Shown in pieces: positions 23,542 to 31,030 of a DNA stretch of 43,345 nucleotides. The stretch comes from an uncultured Collinsella sp. (GTDB taxonomy: Bacteria; Actinomycetota; Coriobacteriia; Coriobacteriales; Coriobacteriaceae). Positions within the stretch are counted from its first letter, which is position 1. Each line of letters starts with the position of its first letter. Location: positions 1-43,345 of the forward strand of contig UQKY01000014.1 in assembly GCA_900541785.1 (NCBI GenBank), given 5' to 3'. The position numbers were made by a program, and so were the translations under genes. The notes beneath the pieces were generated by a model. That model made no database searches, had not been told where the DNA came from, and saw only the letters and a list, made by a program, of their open reading frames with translations.

Positions 23542-23817
23542 CTACTCTGCGTCCGCGTCGCTGTCCTCTGCCTTCTTTTGCTTGGCAGCAGCGAGCTTTG
23601 CCTCGAGCTCTGCGATCTCCTTGTCCTCCTTGGACTCCTCGACCACAACGTCCTCGGCCTGCTTGGTTTCGCCCTTATCGTCGCCCTCCATACCCTCGCG
23701 GATATTCTTGACGGTAGAGCCGAGAGACTTACCGAGCTTCGGCAGGTTCTTAGGCCCAAAGATAATCAGGACAACAACGAGAATAATGATGAGCTCAGGA
23801 GCCCTCAGTCCAAACAT
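23542..23817 (-). CDS. tatA: Sec-independent (Tat) translocase protein TatA
   Basis: Pore-forming component of twin-arginine translocation. The 91-residue protein has one N-terminal transmembrane helix (MFGLRAPELIIILVVVLIIF), the conserved FGPKNLPKLGKSLG hinge and amphipathic helix, and a long charged tail (EESKEDKEIAELEAKLAAAK). The ATG at 23817 has TGTGGAGG upstream; a longer open frame reaching 24000 crosses tRNA-Pro and is not coding. No tatB or tatC is adjacent. Its leader and first codons are nearly copied in front of the SHOCT gene at 18298. Confidence 0.93.
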   Translation of the reverse strand: MFGLRAPELIIILVVVLIIFGPKNLPKLGKSLGSTVKNIREGMEGDDKGETKQAEDVVVEESKEDKEIAELEAKLAAAKQKKAEDSDADAE

Positions 23818-23890
23818 GTAGACCTCCACAATACAGCGAGACAAGCTCGAATGAGTATACCGCGGGTATCGCGGTATCACAACAATAGCT

Positions 23891-23918
23891 AAAAAAAGGG
23901 ACCGCAAGAAGCGGTCCC
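23891..23918 (-). terminator. Intrinsic terminator of tRNA-Pro
   Basis: Stem GGGACCGC / GCGGTCCC (23898-23905 with 23911-23918) and a 5-base loop, followed on the minus strand by seven T. It lies 12 bases beyond the tRNA 3' end. Confidence 0.92.
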
Positions 23919-23929
23919 TCCTCATGCTC

Positions 23930-24006
23930 TGGTCGGGTTGACTGGATTTGAACCAGCGACCCCTGCGTCCCGAACGCAGTGCTCTACCAAACTGAGCCAC
24001 AACCCG
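23930..24006 (-). tRNA. tRNA-Pro (anticodon CGG)
   Basis: 77-base cloverleaf read on the minus strand: acceptor CGGGTTG/CAACCCG, D arm GCTC...GAGC, anticodon stem CTGCG/CGCAG with loop TTCGGGA (anticodon CGG, reads CCG), T arm GCTGG TTCAAAT CCAGT (one wobble pair), and an encoded ACCA 3' end. It has its own terminator. Confidence 0.96.
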
Positions 24007-24055
24007 TTAGCTCGACTATAGTAACAAAGATTTCCGTCGTGTGCCAGAGAAATTT

Positions 24056-24952
24056 TTACTTCTTTGGCGCTTCAATGCGAACCGTGTCGGAAACGAGCTC
24101 CGTTGCATAAGCCCACCAGCCGTTTTGTTGAGCGGCTGCCGCAAGATTGGCTGCCGTGGCGGCGCTATCGCAGAGAGCAAACGAGCAGGCACCCGAACCG
24201 CACACGTTTGCGGCAATGGTACCGTCCTGTGAACGGAGCCAGTCGAGCACCGTTTGGATCCGCGGCTCCATCTGCGCGGAAATGACACCCAGGTTGTTGT
24301 GGACGAGTGCGTAGGCCGCCTCTGCATCTCCCGAGCGAAGGGCAGATGCAATCGCTTTGGGCTTGTCCGCAGGCGCTGGGGTCTCGTCAAAACGTCGATA
24401 GGCTTCAATTGTTGAAACGCTTGCCTCGCGCGGCTTGACCAGCACGACGGGTGTCGCGGGTAGCGCGGAGTACTCGGTTGCCAGCACGTCTCCCCCACCC
24501 ACGTAAAATGCAGGGCTGGCATGCAAAAAGAAGGGAACGTCGGCGCCAATGCCGCGCGCGATGTTGTCCAGCGCGGGATCGGCACGGTCGATGCCCCAAC
24601 TCTCTGCCAAGGCGACAATGACCGCCGCGGCATCCGTCGAAGGACCGCCCAGGCCGGCACACAACGGGATGCGCTTCTCGATCGTGATGCAGACGTTGGC
24701 TTCACGACCATAATGCTCGACCATAGCGAGCGCAGCACGATACGCCGTATTCTTTTGCATGGGAAAGTCGGATGTCGGAATCGTCTGGACGGTCAGCTCC
24801 TGTGCCGGCGTAACCGTCACGGTATCGACAAGACCGACGGCCGCCATCAGGGAATCGACCTTATGGTAGCCGCGGTCGTCGCGCTCGGTATGAACCCCCA
24901 GATAGAGGTTGATCTTTGCCGGCGCGGAAAGGGTCAGGGACCAATCGGTCAC
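24056..24952 (-). CDS. ispE: 4-diphosphocytidyl-2-C-methyl-D-erythritol kinase
   Basis: Fourth MEP-pathway enzyme, between the IspD and IspF steps; GHMP kinase fold. The 298 residues fit the family. Motifs: SAPAKINLYLGV at 9-20 with the catalytic Asp downstream, the ATP loop PLCAGLGGPSTDAAAVI at 96-112, and the late segment ANVCGSGACSFALC. The loop departs from the usual GGxS(S/A)DAA by carrying Pro and Thr (GGPSTDAA). The start is GTG at 24952, 2 bases past the veg stop, so the two are probably translated together from the veg promoter. Confidence 0.95.
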   Translation of the reverse strand: MTDWSLTLSAPAKINLYLGVHTERDDRGYHKVDSLMAAVGLVDTVTVTPAQELTVQTIPTSDFPMQKNTAYRAALAMVEHYGREANVCITIEKRIPLCAGLGGPSTDAAAVIVALAESWGIDRADPALDNIARGIGADVPFFLHASPAFYVGGGDVLATEYSALPATPVVLVKPREASVSTIEAYRRFDETPAPADKPKAIASALRSGDAEAAYALVHNNLGVISAQMEPRIQTVLDWLRSQDGTIAANVCGSGACSFALCDSAATAANLAAAAQQNGWWAYATELVSDTVRIEAPKK

Positions 24953-24954
24953 CG

Positions 24955-25251
24955 CTAGTGCTCCTCGAGCTGATTGCCGAGCGGGGTAAAAATGTGCTCG
25001 CCGCTCTCGGGGTCGAACAGCTCGACCTGACCGGTGAGAACATCAATATACTGGTAGGACTGACGCGACTTGCGGCCACGGCGCTCGTCGACCTCGACGA
25101 TAAAGACTGCCGGATGGACGCTCTTGATGGTGCCCATGCGCTCGACGACGCGGGTGCGGCCCATGTTAGCCTTCACCTTAACGCGATCGCCCACCATATC
25201 GGTCAGCTTCTCGTGGATGTCGTCGACGTGATTGACTTCCATCTCTTCCAT
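24955..25251 (-). CDS. veg: Veg-family protein
   Basis: A 98-residue protein of the Veg (DUF1021) family: VNHVDDIHEKLTDMVGDRVK, then RTRVVERMGTIKSVHPAVFI and SYQYIDVLTGQVELF. Bacillus Veg is a small, highly expressed protein reported to stimulate biofilm formation; its molecular action is unsettled. The start at 25251 has GGAGG 8 bases upstream; two other in-frame ATGs (25275, 25242) are less well placed. As in Bacillus, it directly precedes ispE. After the typical ~85 residues it has a short tail, DPESGEHIFTPLGNQLEEH. Confidence 0.88.
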   Translation of the reverse strand: MEEMEVNHVDDIHEKLTDMVGDRVKVKANMGRTRVVERMGTIKSVHPAVFIVEVDERRGRKSRQSYQYIDVLTGQVELFDPESGEHIFTPLGNQLEEH

Positions 25252-25318
25252 GAACAGGGCCTCCAGAAGGTGCAATTCAAAAAGGGGATAATACCCCTAA
25301 GATAGACAAAACTCTAAT

Positions 25319-25348
25319 ACTATAGCACCCTGTTGTGGCCATACGCAA
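25319..25348 (-). promoter_or_regulatory. Promoter of veg-ispE
   Basis: On the minus strand TTGCGT (25343-25348) and TATAGT (25319-25324) are separated by 18 bases, and TGC precedes the -10 (extended -10). It lies ~70 bases upstream of veg. Bacillus veg also has a notably strong promoter. Confidence 0.65.
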
Positions 25349-25381
25349 GTAGCTAAAAAAGCCCCGTCCCAAATTGACTAC

Positions 25382-25828
25382 TTACAGATTGTCTGTGTCC
25401 AGAACAATGGTGAATGGACCGTCGTTGACGAGGTCGACCTTCATGTCGGCGCCGAAGATGCCATGCGCTACGTGCTCAACGTCCTCGCGCACAAGCGTCA
25501 GGAAGTACTCGTAGAGCTCGTTGGCGACATCGGGGGCGCCGGCATCCGTAAACGATGGGCGGCGGCCGTGACGGCAATCGGCGAACAGCGTGAACTGCGA
25601 CACTACGAGAACCTCGCCGTCAACATCGGCAAGTGCCAGGTTGGTCTTGCCGTTCTCATCCTCGTTAATGCGCAAGCCGCGGAGCTTGCCCCACAGCTTA
25701 TCGGCCTCGGCGCGCGTGTCGCCGTGGCCCACGCCCAGCAGCACCAGATAGCCGCGCCCAATCTTTCCCACACACTCGCCGTCGACCGTCACGCCGGCGT
25801 TGAGCACGCGCTGCACCACCGCGCGCAC
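25382..25828 (-). CDS. dtd: D-aminoacyl-tRNA deacylase
   Basis: Hydrolyses D-amino acids (and glycine mischarged on tRNA-Ala) from tRNA. The 148 residues match the family. It begins MRAVVQRVLNAGVTVDGECV, with the signature SQFTLFADCRHGRRPSF near residue 77 and the Gly-cisPro motif in NDGPFTI near 136. The start is GTG at 25828, with GAGGAG overlapping the rdgB stop; the gap is 3 bases, so translation is coupled to rdgB. Confidence 0.96.
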   Translation of the reverse strand: MRAVVQRVLNAGVTVDGECVGKIGRGYLVLLGVGHGDTRAEADKLWGKLRGLRINEDENGKTNLALADVDGEVLVVSQFTLFADCRHGRRPSFTDAGAPDVANELYEYFLTLVREDVEHVAHGIFGADMKVDLVNDGPFTIVLDTDNL

Positions 25829-25831
25829 GAT

Positions 25832-26473
25832 CTACTCCTCACCCGTCAGTTTGGCGGATAGGTGCTCGAGCGCATGGAATCGATGGCTGATGGCGTTCTT
25901 CTCGTCCGCCGTCAGCTCGGCCATGGTCTTGCCCGGCGTGTCGACCGGCAGGAACAGCGGGTCGTAGCCAAAGCCGTGATCGCCGCGGCCCTCGTGTGCG
26001 ATAACGCCCTCGCAGGCGCCCTCACCATAGGTGACCAAACCGTCCGTGTCGATGAGCGCGACGACGCTCATAAAGCGCGCAGTGCGGTCCTCGTCGGCCA
26101 CGCCCTCCAGATTCACGAGCAGCTTGGCATTGTTGGCGGCATCGTCGCCGTGAACGCCCGCGTAGCGCGCGCTATACACACCGGGCTCACCGTCCAGCGC
26201 GTCGACGACCAGGCCCGAATCGTCGGCAATGGCCATAAGGCCCGTCTCCTCCACCGCAGCCTGGGCCTTGATGATGGCGTTCTCCAAAAACGTCGTGCCG
26301 TTTTCCTCGGGGTCCTCAAAATCGCCCAGCTGGCCGAGCGCCACAAAGCGAACCTCGGGCATAACCTTGCCCAAAATGGCCTCGATCTCGGTGAGCTTAT
26401 GGGCGTTGCCCGTTGCCACGACGATGGTCGCCGCCGGGTCGAGGGTGTCGATGTCGATCTTCTCAAGTGCCAT
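25832..26473 (-). CDS. rdgB: Non-canonical purine NTP pyrophosphatase (RdgB/HAM1)
   Basis: Removes ITP, dITP and XTP from the nucleotide pool. The 213 residues begin with a short extension and then the family core TIVVATGNAHKLTEIEAIL, followed by ENGTTFLENAIIKAQAA, AIADDSGLVVDALDGEPGVY, SARYAG, and the late GFGYDPLFLP and HRFHAL motifs. An ACAAGGAGG site precedes the ATG. It is first in an rdgB-dtd unit separated from rph by a terminator. Confidence 0.96.
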   Translation of the reverse strand: MALEKIDIDTLDPAATIVVATGNAHKLTEIEAILGKVMPEVRFVALGQLGDFEDPEENGTTFLENAIIKAQAAVEETGLMAIADDSGLVVDALDGEPGVYSARYAGVHGDDAANNAKLLVNLEGVADEDRTARFMSVVALIDTDGLVTYGEGACEGVIAHEGRGDHGFGYDPLFLPVDTPGKTMAELTADEKNAISHRFHALEHLSAKLTGEE

Positions 26474-26489
26474 AGCTGGCCTCCTTGTC

Positions 26490-26498
26490 TCTATAGCA
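26490..26498 (-). promoter_or_regulatory. Extended -10 of rdgB-dtd
   Basis: Minus strand TGCTATAGA, ending 16 bases before the rdgB ATG. No good -35 is visible at 17 bases; a GGGAC-type palindrome (26508-26540) occupies the region just upstream. Confidence 0.5.
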
Positions 26499-26507
26499 AA
26501 GTCACGT

Positions 26508-26540
26508 AAAAGGGACTGACCCTTCGGCGTCTCCCCTTTT
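26508..26540. repeat. Imperfect palindrome with GGGAC core
   Basis: AAAAGGGACTGACC pairs imperfectly with GGCGTCTCCCCTTTT across a short loop. It is flanked by A4 and T4, so it could act as a bidirectional terminator, or be a short extragenic repeat in the rdgB promoter region. Confidence 0.5.
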
Positions 26541-26578
26541 ATGTGGCATCAACCTTATCTATCGGCGTTTCCGCAGAT

Positions 26579-26613
26579 AAAACCTGCCAAAATTAACATC
26601 CCTTTTTGGCAGG
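26579..26613 (-). terminator. Intrinsic terminator of rph
   Basis: Perfect 10-bp stem (CCTGCCAAAA / TTTTGGCAGG, 26583-26592 with 26604-26613) touching the rph stop, followed on the minus strand by TTTTATC. Confidence 0.85.
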
Positions 26614-27339
26614 CTAGGCGAGGGCTTGGCGCTGGAGCTCGATGAGCTCGGCAATGCCCTTGTCGCCCAAATCGAGCAGGGCATTGAGGCGCTTGCGGTC
26701 GAAGGGCGCCTGCTCGCCGGTGCCCTGGAGCTCGATCATCTCACCGGTATCGGTGGCGACAAGGTTCATGTCGACCTCGGCGTGACTGTCCTCGGAATAA
26801 TCCAGGTCGAGCAGGGTGTTGCCATCGACAACGCCCATGGAAATCGCGGCGACCTGGCCCATGAGCGGGATGCGCTCGAGCTTACCCGCCTCGACCCACA
26901 TGGCAAGGGCGTCGTGCAGTGCCACCCAGGCGCCAGTAATGCTCGCCGTTCGTGTGCCGCCGTCTGCCTGAATCACGTCACAGTCGACGGTAACGGTGTA
27001 CTCGCCGAGTGCCTTCATATTGACGACAGTACGCAGGCTGCGACCGATGAGGCGCTCGATCTCCATGGAGCGGCCCTTACGGTTGGCATGCTCGCGCTTG
27101 CAGCGCTTGCCGGTCGATGCCGGCAGCATGGCGTACTCCGCCGTTACCCAACCGGCCTTGGCGCCCTTGCGCCAGCCCGGCACGCCCTCCTCGATAGTGG
27201 CAGCGCACAGCACGCGCGTGTCACCGAACTCAGCCAGGCACGAGCCGTGGGCATGCTTCATAACACCACGGGTGAGCTTGACGGGGCGCAGCTCATTGGC
27301 GGCACGGCCGTTGGCGCGGTTGACCTGCATGTACTCCAT
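26614..27339 (-). CDS. rph: Ribonuclease PH
   Basis: Phosphorolytic 3'-to-5' exoribonuclease that trims tRNA 3' ends. The 241 residues match the family: NGRAANELRPVKLTRGVMKH, GSCLAEFGDTRVLCAATIEE, SRSLRTV-type segment (RLIGRSLRTVV), DVIQADGGTRTASITGAWVA and DLDYSEDSHAEVDMN near the catalytic aspartates, ending LIELQRQALA. The ATG at 27339 has AAAGGAT seven bases upstream. It probably ends the murE-HAD-murI-rph unit; rph and rdgB are neighbours in many bacteria but a terminator separates them here. Confidence 0.96.
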   Translation of the reverse strand: MEYMQVNRANGRAANELRPVKLTRGVMKHAHGSCLAEFGDTRVLCAATIEEGVPGWRKGAKAGWVTAEYAMLPASTGKRCKREHANRKGRSMEIERLIGRSLRTVVNMKALGEYTVTVDCDVIQADGGTRTASITGAWVALHDALAMWVEAGKLERIPLMGQVAAISMGVVDGNTLLDLDYSEDSHAEVDMNLVATDTGEMIELQGTGEQAPFDRKRLNALLDLGDKGIAELIELQRQALA

Positions 27340-27394
27340 AGAAATATCCTTTCGGCAAAAGAAGGGGGCAAGTCTTTGGACGGTAACCCTACAT

Positions 27395-28279
27395 CTATTT
27401 CAGTTCGTCGATATCGATATGTTCGATGCTCTTGAGCGGCTGACCAAAGATAAAACTGCCCGCCACCGCAAACTCGGCAATGTTATCGGCCGTCGTTGCA
27501 AAACGATGCTGCGGCTCGGCTGCGTCGCCCGCCAGCTGCTCGCGGCGCGTGAGAATATCGGTCAGCTCACGCGTGGTCTCCTCGGCGGAGCTCACCACGC
27601 GCACTCCGGGACCCAGCGCATGGCGAATAGGCCCCACGAGCAGCGGAAAATGCGTGCAGCCGAGCACCACGGTATCGATACCGTGGTCGCGCAGCGGTTC
27701 AACCGTGGCACCGACCAGCGCGCGTACGGCAGGCGTATCAAAGATGTCCTCGTTCTCGAGCCACTGCTCTTGCAGATGCGCGCCCGAGGCGAGCTCGTGC
27801 TCAACGACCTCGACAAAGCTCGAGGCAGGGCAGCCGTATACGTCGACGCCGGCATCCAGGTCCTGGATGGCACGCGTGTAAGCGCCTGAGCGAATGGTGA
27901 GGTTGGTGGCGAGCACGCCCACCCGGCGCGTGCGGGTGCTGTTGATTGCCGCGCGTGCGCCCGGTGCGATCACACCGATGACGGGGACGTCGAGCACCTG
28001 CTGGGCCAAACGCAAGGCCGCGGCGGTCGCCGTATTGCAGGCGATGACCATGATCTTGACGTCGTGCTTCGACAGCCAACGGCCCGCCTGCAGTGCAAAC
28101 GAGCGCACCTCGTCCTCGGTGCGGGTGCCGTAGGGGCAGCGTTTGGTGTCGCCAAAGTAGTAGACGGACTCGTGCGGCAACGCCGTTGCGATGGCGCGTG
28201 CAACCGTCAGACCGCCCAGACCAGAATCGAACACGCCAATCGGGCGCGTGTCGCCTGCCGGATTCTCGATATCGGACAT
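27395..28279 (-). CDS. murI: Glutamate racemase
   Basis: Makes D-glutamate for peptidoglycan. The 294 residues contain GVFDSGLGGLTVARAI, the two catalytic cysteine motifs ACNTATAAAL (first third) and GCTHFPLL (last third), and YYFGDTKRCPYG. The ATG at 28279 (MSDIENPAG) has GGTGAGGT upstream; an in-frame start at 28333 would overlap the HAD stop and lacks a site. It follows the HAD gene by 53 bases and precedes rph by 55, with no terminator visible between them. Confidence 0.96.
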   Translation of the reverse strand: MSDIENPAGDTRPIGVFDSGLGGLTVARAIATALPHESVYYFGDTKRCPYGTRTEDEVRSFALQAGRWLSKHDVKIMVIACNTATAAALRLAQQVLDVPVIGVIAPGARAAINSTRTRRVGVLATNLTIRSGAYTRAIQDLDAGVDVYGCPASSFVEVVEHELASGAHLQEQWLENEDIFDTPAVRALVGATVEPLRDHGIDTVVLGCTHFPLLVGPIRHALGPGVRVVSSAEETTRELTDILTRREQLAGDAAEPQHRFATTADNIAEFAVAGSFIFGQPLKSIEHIDIDELK

Positions 28280-28332
28280 TACCTCACCAGATTCTCTCTC
28301 GAAAAGATATGGCTCAGCGCGATAGGACCGCA

Positions 28333-29244
28333 CTACGAACGGGCCGCGACGAGCAGCTCTGCCGTTGCCGCCCAGCCGTCGACAATCTTGCCGCGCGTGA
28401 CGTAGGCGTTATCGCAGGCATCCAGGAACTCGGGCGCGCCGGCGCTGGTCAAACCGTTCTCGACCAGGCAGAACGTGCCCACGTGGTCAGCCATGTAGAA
28501 GTCGGACTCGGAATCGCCGAGCGCCAGCGTCTCCTCGCGCTCGATACCCAGGTGCTCGCAGAAACGTGCGATGGCAACGCCCTTGTTGAGGCCGGCGGGA
28601 TTGATGTTAAACGCGCGGCCATCCTCGACACGTTCGAGCTCGAGCGTCGTCGGTTTGGACAGATGGGTCAGATGGCCGTTGCAGGCCCAGATCAGGCCGC
28701 AGCCGGCCTCGTCAAGAATGGCCTGGACCTCGTCGTCGGGCACATCGCCGCGCATGCCGACGGTGACCTCGCGGTATTTGTAGCCAGTCGACATGTCGTT
28801 GTGGTACTCGATCTTATGCGGCCAGCGGGCAAGAATCTTCTCGCACACGCCGGTCTGCTCGATCACCTGATGCGGCGTGAGGCCGCAGGCGGGGTCGTAG
28901 GGCATATCGCCGGTCAGATACTCCCAATCGTTGGCCTTGAGGTCGTACATGACCAGGCCACCCATCTCGCCGATGTAGGAGTTGAGGCCGAGCACGCGCG
29001 CATCCTCGTGGATCATGGTGCGGTTGCGGCCCGAGGTGGGAACCACCTGTATGCCGGCGCGGGCAAGTGCCACGACAGCCTCGACGAGCTTGGTCGAGGG
29101 GTTCCCGTCGTTGTCGCGCAGCACGCACGAGCCGGGTGCGAGCATCGTGGCGTCCAGGTCGGTAAAGACGTACTTAACCTTGGCAAGACGCTCGCGCATC
29201 TCGCCCGAAAGCTCAGCGACGGTCGGCAGGGTATTGTGGGACAT
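28333..29244 (-). CDS. HAD-superfamily phosphatase (type IIB, Cof/MPGP-like)
   Basis: A 303-residue hydrolase. Motif I is VFTDLDATML (nucleophile Asp in DLD), motif II VPTSGRNR, motif III includes the lysine of LNKGVAIARF, and motif IV is LALGDSESDFYM. The long cap between motifs II and III (about residues 85-200) indicates a C2-type cap, as in Cof, sucrose-phosphate or mannosyl-3-phosphoglycerate phosphatases. The substrate cannot be told from sequence. The ATG at 29244 is preferred over a GTG two codons earlier because AATGGAG then fits. It lies between the MurE-type gene and murI. Confidence 0.88.
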   Translation of the reverse strand: MSHNTLPTVAELSGEMRERLAKVKYVFTDLDATMLAPGSCVLRDNDGNPSTKLVEAVVALARAGIQVVPTSGRNRTMIHEDARVLGLNSYIGEMGGLVMYDLKANDWEYLTGDMPYDPACGLTPHQVIEQTGVCEKILARWPHKIEYHNDMSTGYKYREVTVGMRGDVPDDEVQAILDEAGCGLIWACNGHLTHLSKPTTLELERVEDGRAFNINPAGLNKGVAIARFCEHLGIEREETLALGDSESDFYMADHVGTFCLVENGLTSAGAPEFLDACDNAYVTRGKIVDGWAATAELLVAARS

Positions 29245-29355
29245 GGTCACTCCATTACGTAGAAGGGGCTTCTGGTCTTAGGCGGCGCGCCCCGCTTGAG
29301 GGGAAACGCGCCTGCAACGGCAGCGCGCTCAGGACGCCGCCCTCATCGCAGTTCA

Positions 29356-30918
29356 TTAGTCAAACTGGGTAACATCGATTAAACGGTTGGCAAGCGAAAG
29401 ATCGCTCTCGATGGGCTCGAACTCATCGCCCACGTGCATGAGCTCCTCGTCGCCCTTTGCCAACAGCAAGACGATGGTGGGCGCATCGGGGCTGACGTAT
29501 TCCTCACGCGCCGCCTTGAACGCCTCGTGCACAGCAGCCTCGCGATCGAGGATGATCTTGTTTGGGGTATCGTCGGGAACATGCTCGGCAAGCTCGCGAC
29601 AGACTTTCATCGGGTCCTCGTGAGCCGGATCCTCGTTGGTAAAGATCAGCAGATCAGAATATGGTGCGGCCTCGCGCGGAAGCTGCTCACGGCGCTCCTG
29701 TGCCTTGCCTCCAGCGGCACCAAACAGCGCAATGACCGGGCTGGCGGGAAACGCGCGCTTGACCGACGAAAAGAGCGAGCGGAACGAAAGTTGGTTGTGA
29801 GCGTAGTCAACAACGCAAACCACGCGGCCATCCTTCGACTCCACGACCTCCATGCGGCCCGGCACACGCAGCTTGGAGAGGCCCTTCTTGATGGCATCGA
29901 TACCGATACCAATCTCGCGCGCGGCGGCGATAGCGACCAGCGCGTTTTCCACGTTAAAGTCTCCCGCGATACCCAGCAGGACCTTCTCCCCCTCCTCGGG
30001 CTCGTCAGCGCTCATGCCATGCAGGTTAAACTCGATGTTGAAGCCGACCATGCGGACATCGCTTGCCCACAGGCTCGCCTCGGGATGCTCGACGCCAACG
30101 GTCACCAAGCGCTCGGCCGTCGACGCGGCCTCCAGCACGCGTTCGACTTCATCGGTGCCCAGATTCACTACGGCGGTCTTAGCCTGATCAAAGATCCTGA
30201 GCTTGCTCTTAAAATAATCCTCGAAGGTCGGGTGCTCGATCGGCGAGATGTGGTCACGCCCGATGTTGAGGAAGCACGCTACGTCAAACGGCAGGTTCTC
30301 GACGCGCTGGTACTTGAGCGCCTGGCTTGAGACCTCCATGACCATGGACTGGCGACCAGACGCGCGACAGTTGGCGATATGGCGCCAGACCTCGGGGGCC
30401 TCGGGCGTGGTGTTGGTGCTCTCGTAGCACTCGATACCATCGTCGGTGTTCACCGAGCCGATCATGCCGCAGGACTCGCCCGCCGCCTTGATGATGGACT
30501 GGAGCATAAAAGCGGCCGTGGTCTTTCCCTTGGTACCGGTGATGCCCACGATCTTGACGTCATGGTCGGGACGGTCGTAGACCTCGGGCGGCAACAGCGC
30601 CATCGCCGTGCGTACGCTATCAACAACCAACATCGCAGCACCGCTCTCCTGCGCCAGCGGCTCCAGAGACTCGACCAGCGATTCTTCGCACACAAATGCG
30701 ACGGCGCCCGCATCGAGCGCCATGCTCAAAAACGCGGACTTAAAGGCAGCGCCCTTGCAAAAGAACACATCGCCCACCGAGACCGCACGCGAGTCAAACG
30801 AACAGCCGGTCACGGCACGCTCGTCAACCTGCTCCGAAGCACGCAGCTCGCCGCACACATCGAGCAGCTTGGCAAGCGTATCGACCGTGGTCACGGTCGC
30901 GGAATCCGAATGGTGCAT
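29356..30918 (-). CDS. murE: Mur ligase of the MurE type (UDP-MurNAc-tripeptide synthetase)
   Basis: Adds the third amino acid to UDP-MurNAc-L-Ala-D-Glu. The 520 residues show the three Mur domains: N-terminal UDP-binding (FDSRAVSVGDVFFCKGAAFK), central ATPase with P-loop GITGTKGKTTAA (126-137), STNTTPEAP and NIGRDHI, and a C-terminal domain starting LRVPGRMEVVES with DYAHNQLSF. The substrate motif of mDAP enzymes (DNPR) is replaced by EDPAHEDP (429-436), so the third residue is probably not mDAP; Lys or Orn would fit. It heads a minus-strand group with a HAD phosphatase and murI. No murF or murD follows. Confidence 0.87.
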   Translation of the reverse strand: MHHSDSATVTTVDTLAKLLDVCGELRASEQVDERAVTGCSFDSRAVSVGDVFFCKGAAFKSAFLSMALDAGAVAFVCEESLVESLEPLAQESGAAMLVVDSVRTAMALLPPEVYDRPDHDVKIVGITGTKGKTTAAFMLQSIIKAAGESCGMIGSVNTDDGIECYESTNTTPEAPEVWRHIANCRASGRQSMVMEVSSQALKYQRVENLPFDVACFLNIGRDHISPIEHPTFEDYFKSKLRIFDQAKTAVVNLGTDEVERVLEAASTAERLVTVGVEHPEASLWASDVRMVGFNIEFNLHGMSADEPEEGEKVLLGIAGDFNVENALVAIAAAREIGIGIDAIKKGLSKLRVPGRMEVVESKDGRVVCVVDYAHNQLSFRSLFSSVKRAFPASPVIALFGAAGGKAQERREQLPREAAPYSDLLIFTNEDPAHEDPMKVCRELAEHVPDDTPNKIILDREAAVHEAFKAAREEYVSPDAPTIVLLLAKGDEELMHVGDEFEPIESDLSLANRLIDVTQFD

Positions 30919-30977
30919 CTTTCACCTTTCTCAGCCATTTGGCAGGGACGGTTTTCATAGTAACTGAAACGTGCTCG

Positions 30978-31005
30978 CGCAAAAACGGCTCCCGGAGGAG
31001 CCGTT
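30978..31005 (-). terminator. Intrinsic terminator of asnB
   Basis: Perfect 9-bp stem (AACGGCTCC / GGAGCCGTT, 30984-30992 with 30997-31005) with a 4-base loop, continuing on the minus strand as TTTTTGCG. It lies 25 bases past the asnB stop. Confidence 0.85.
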
Positions 31006-31030
31006 ACGCACAGGCATTCGTAAGCCGAGA

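Noticed and set aside
23542..24000. TatA with a 61-residue N-terminal extension
   Set aside because: The extension is read through the tRNA-Pro gene and its terminator; the true start is the ATG at 23817 with a good ribosome site.
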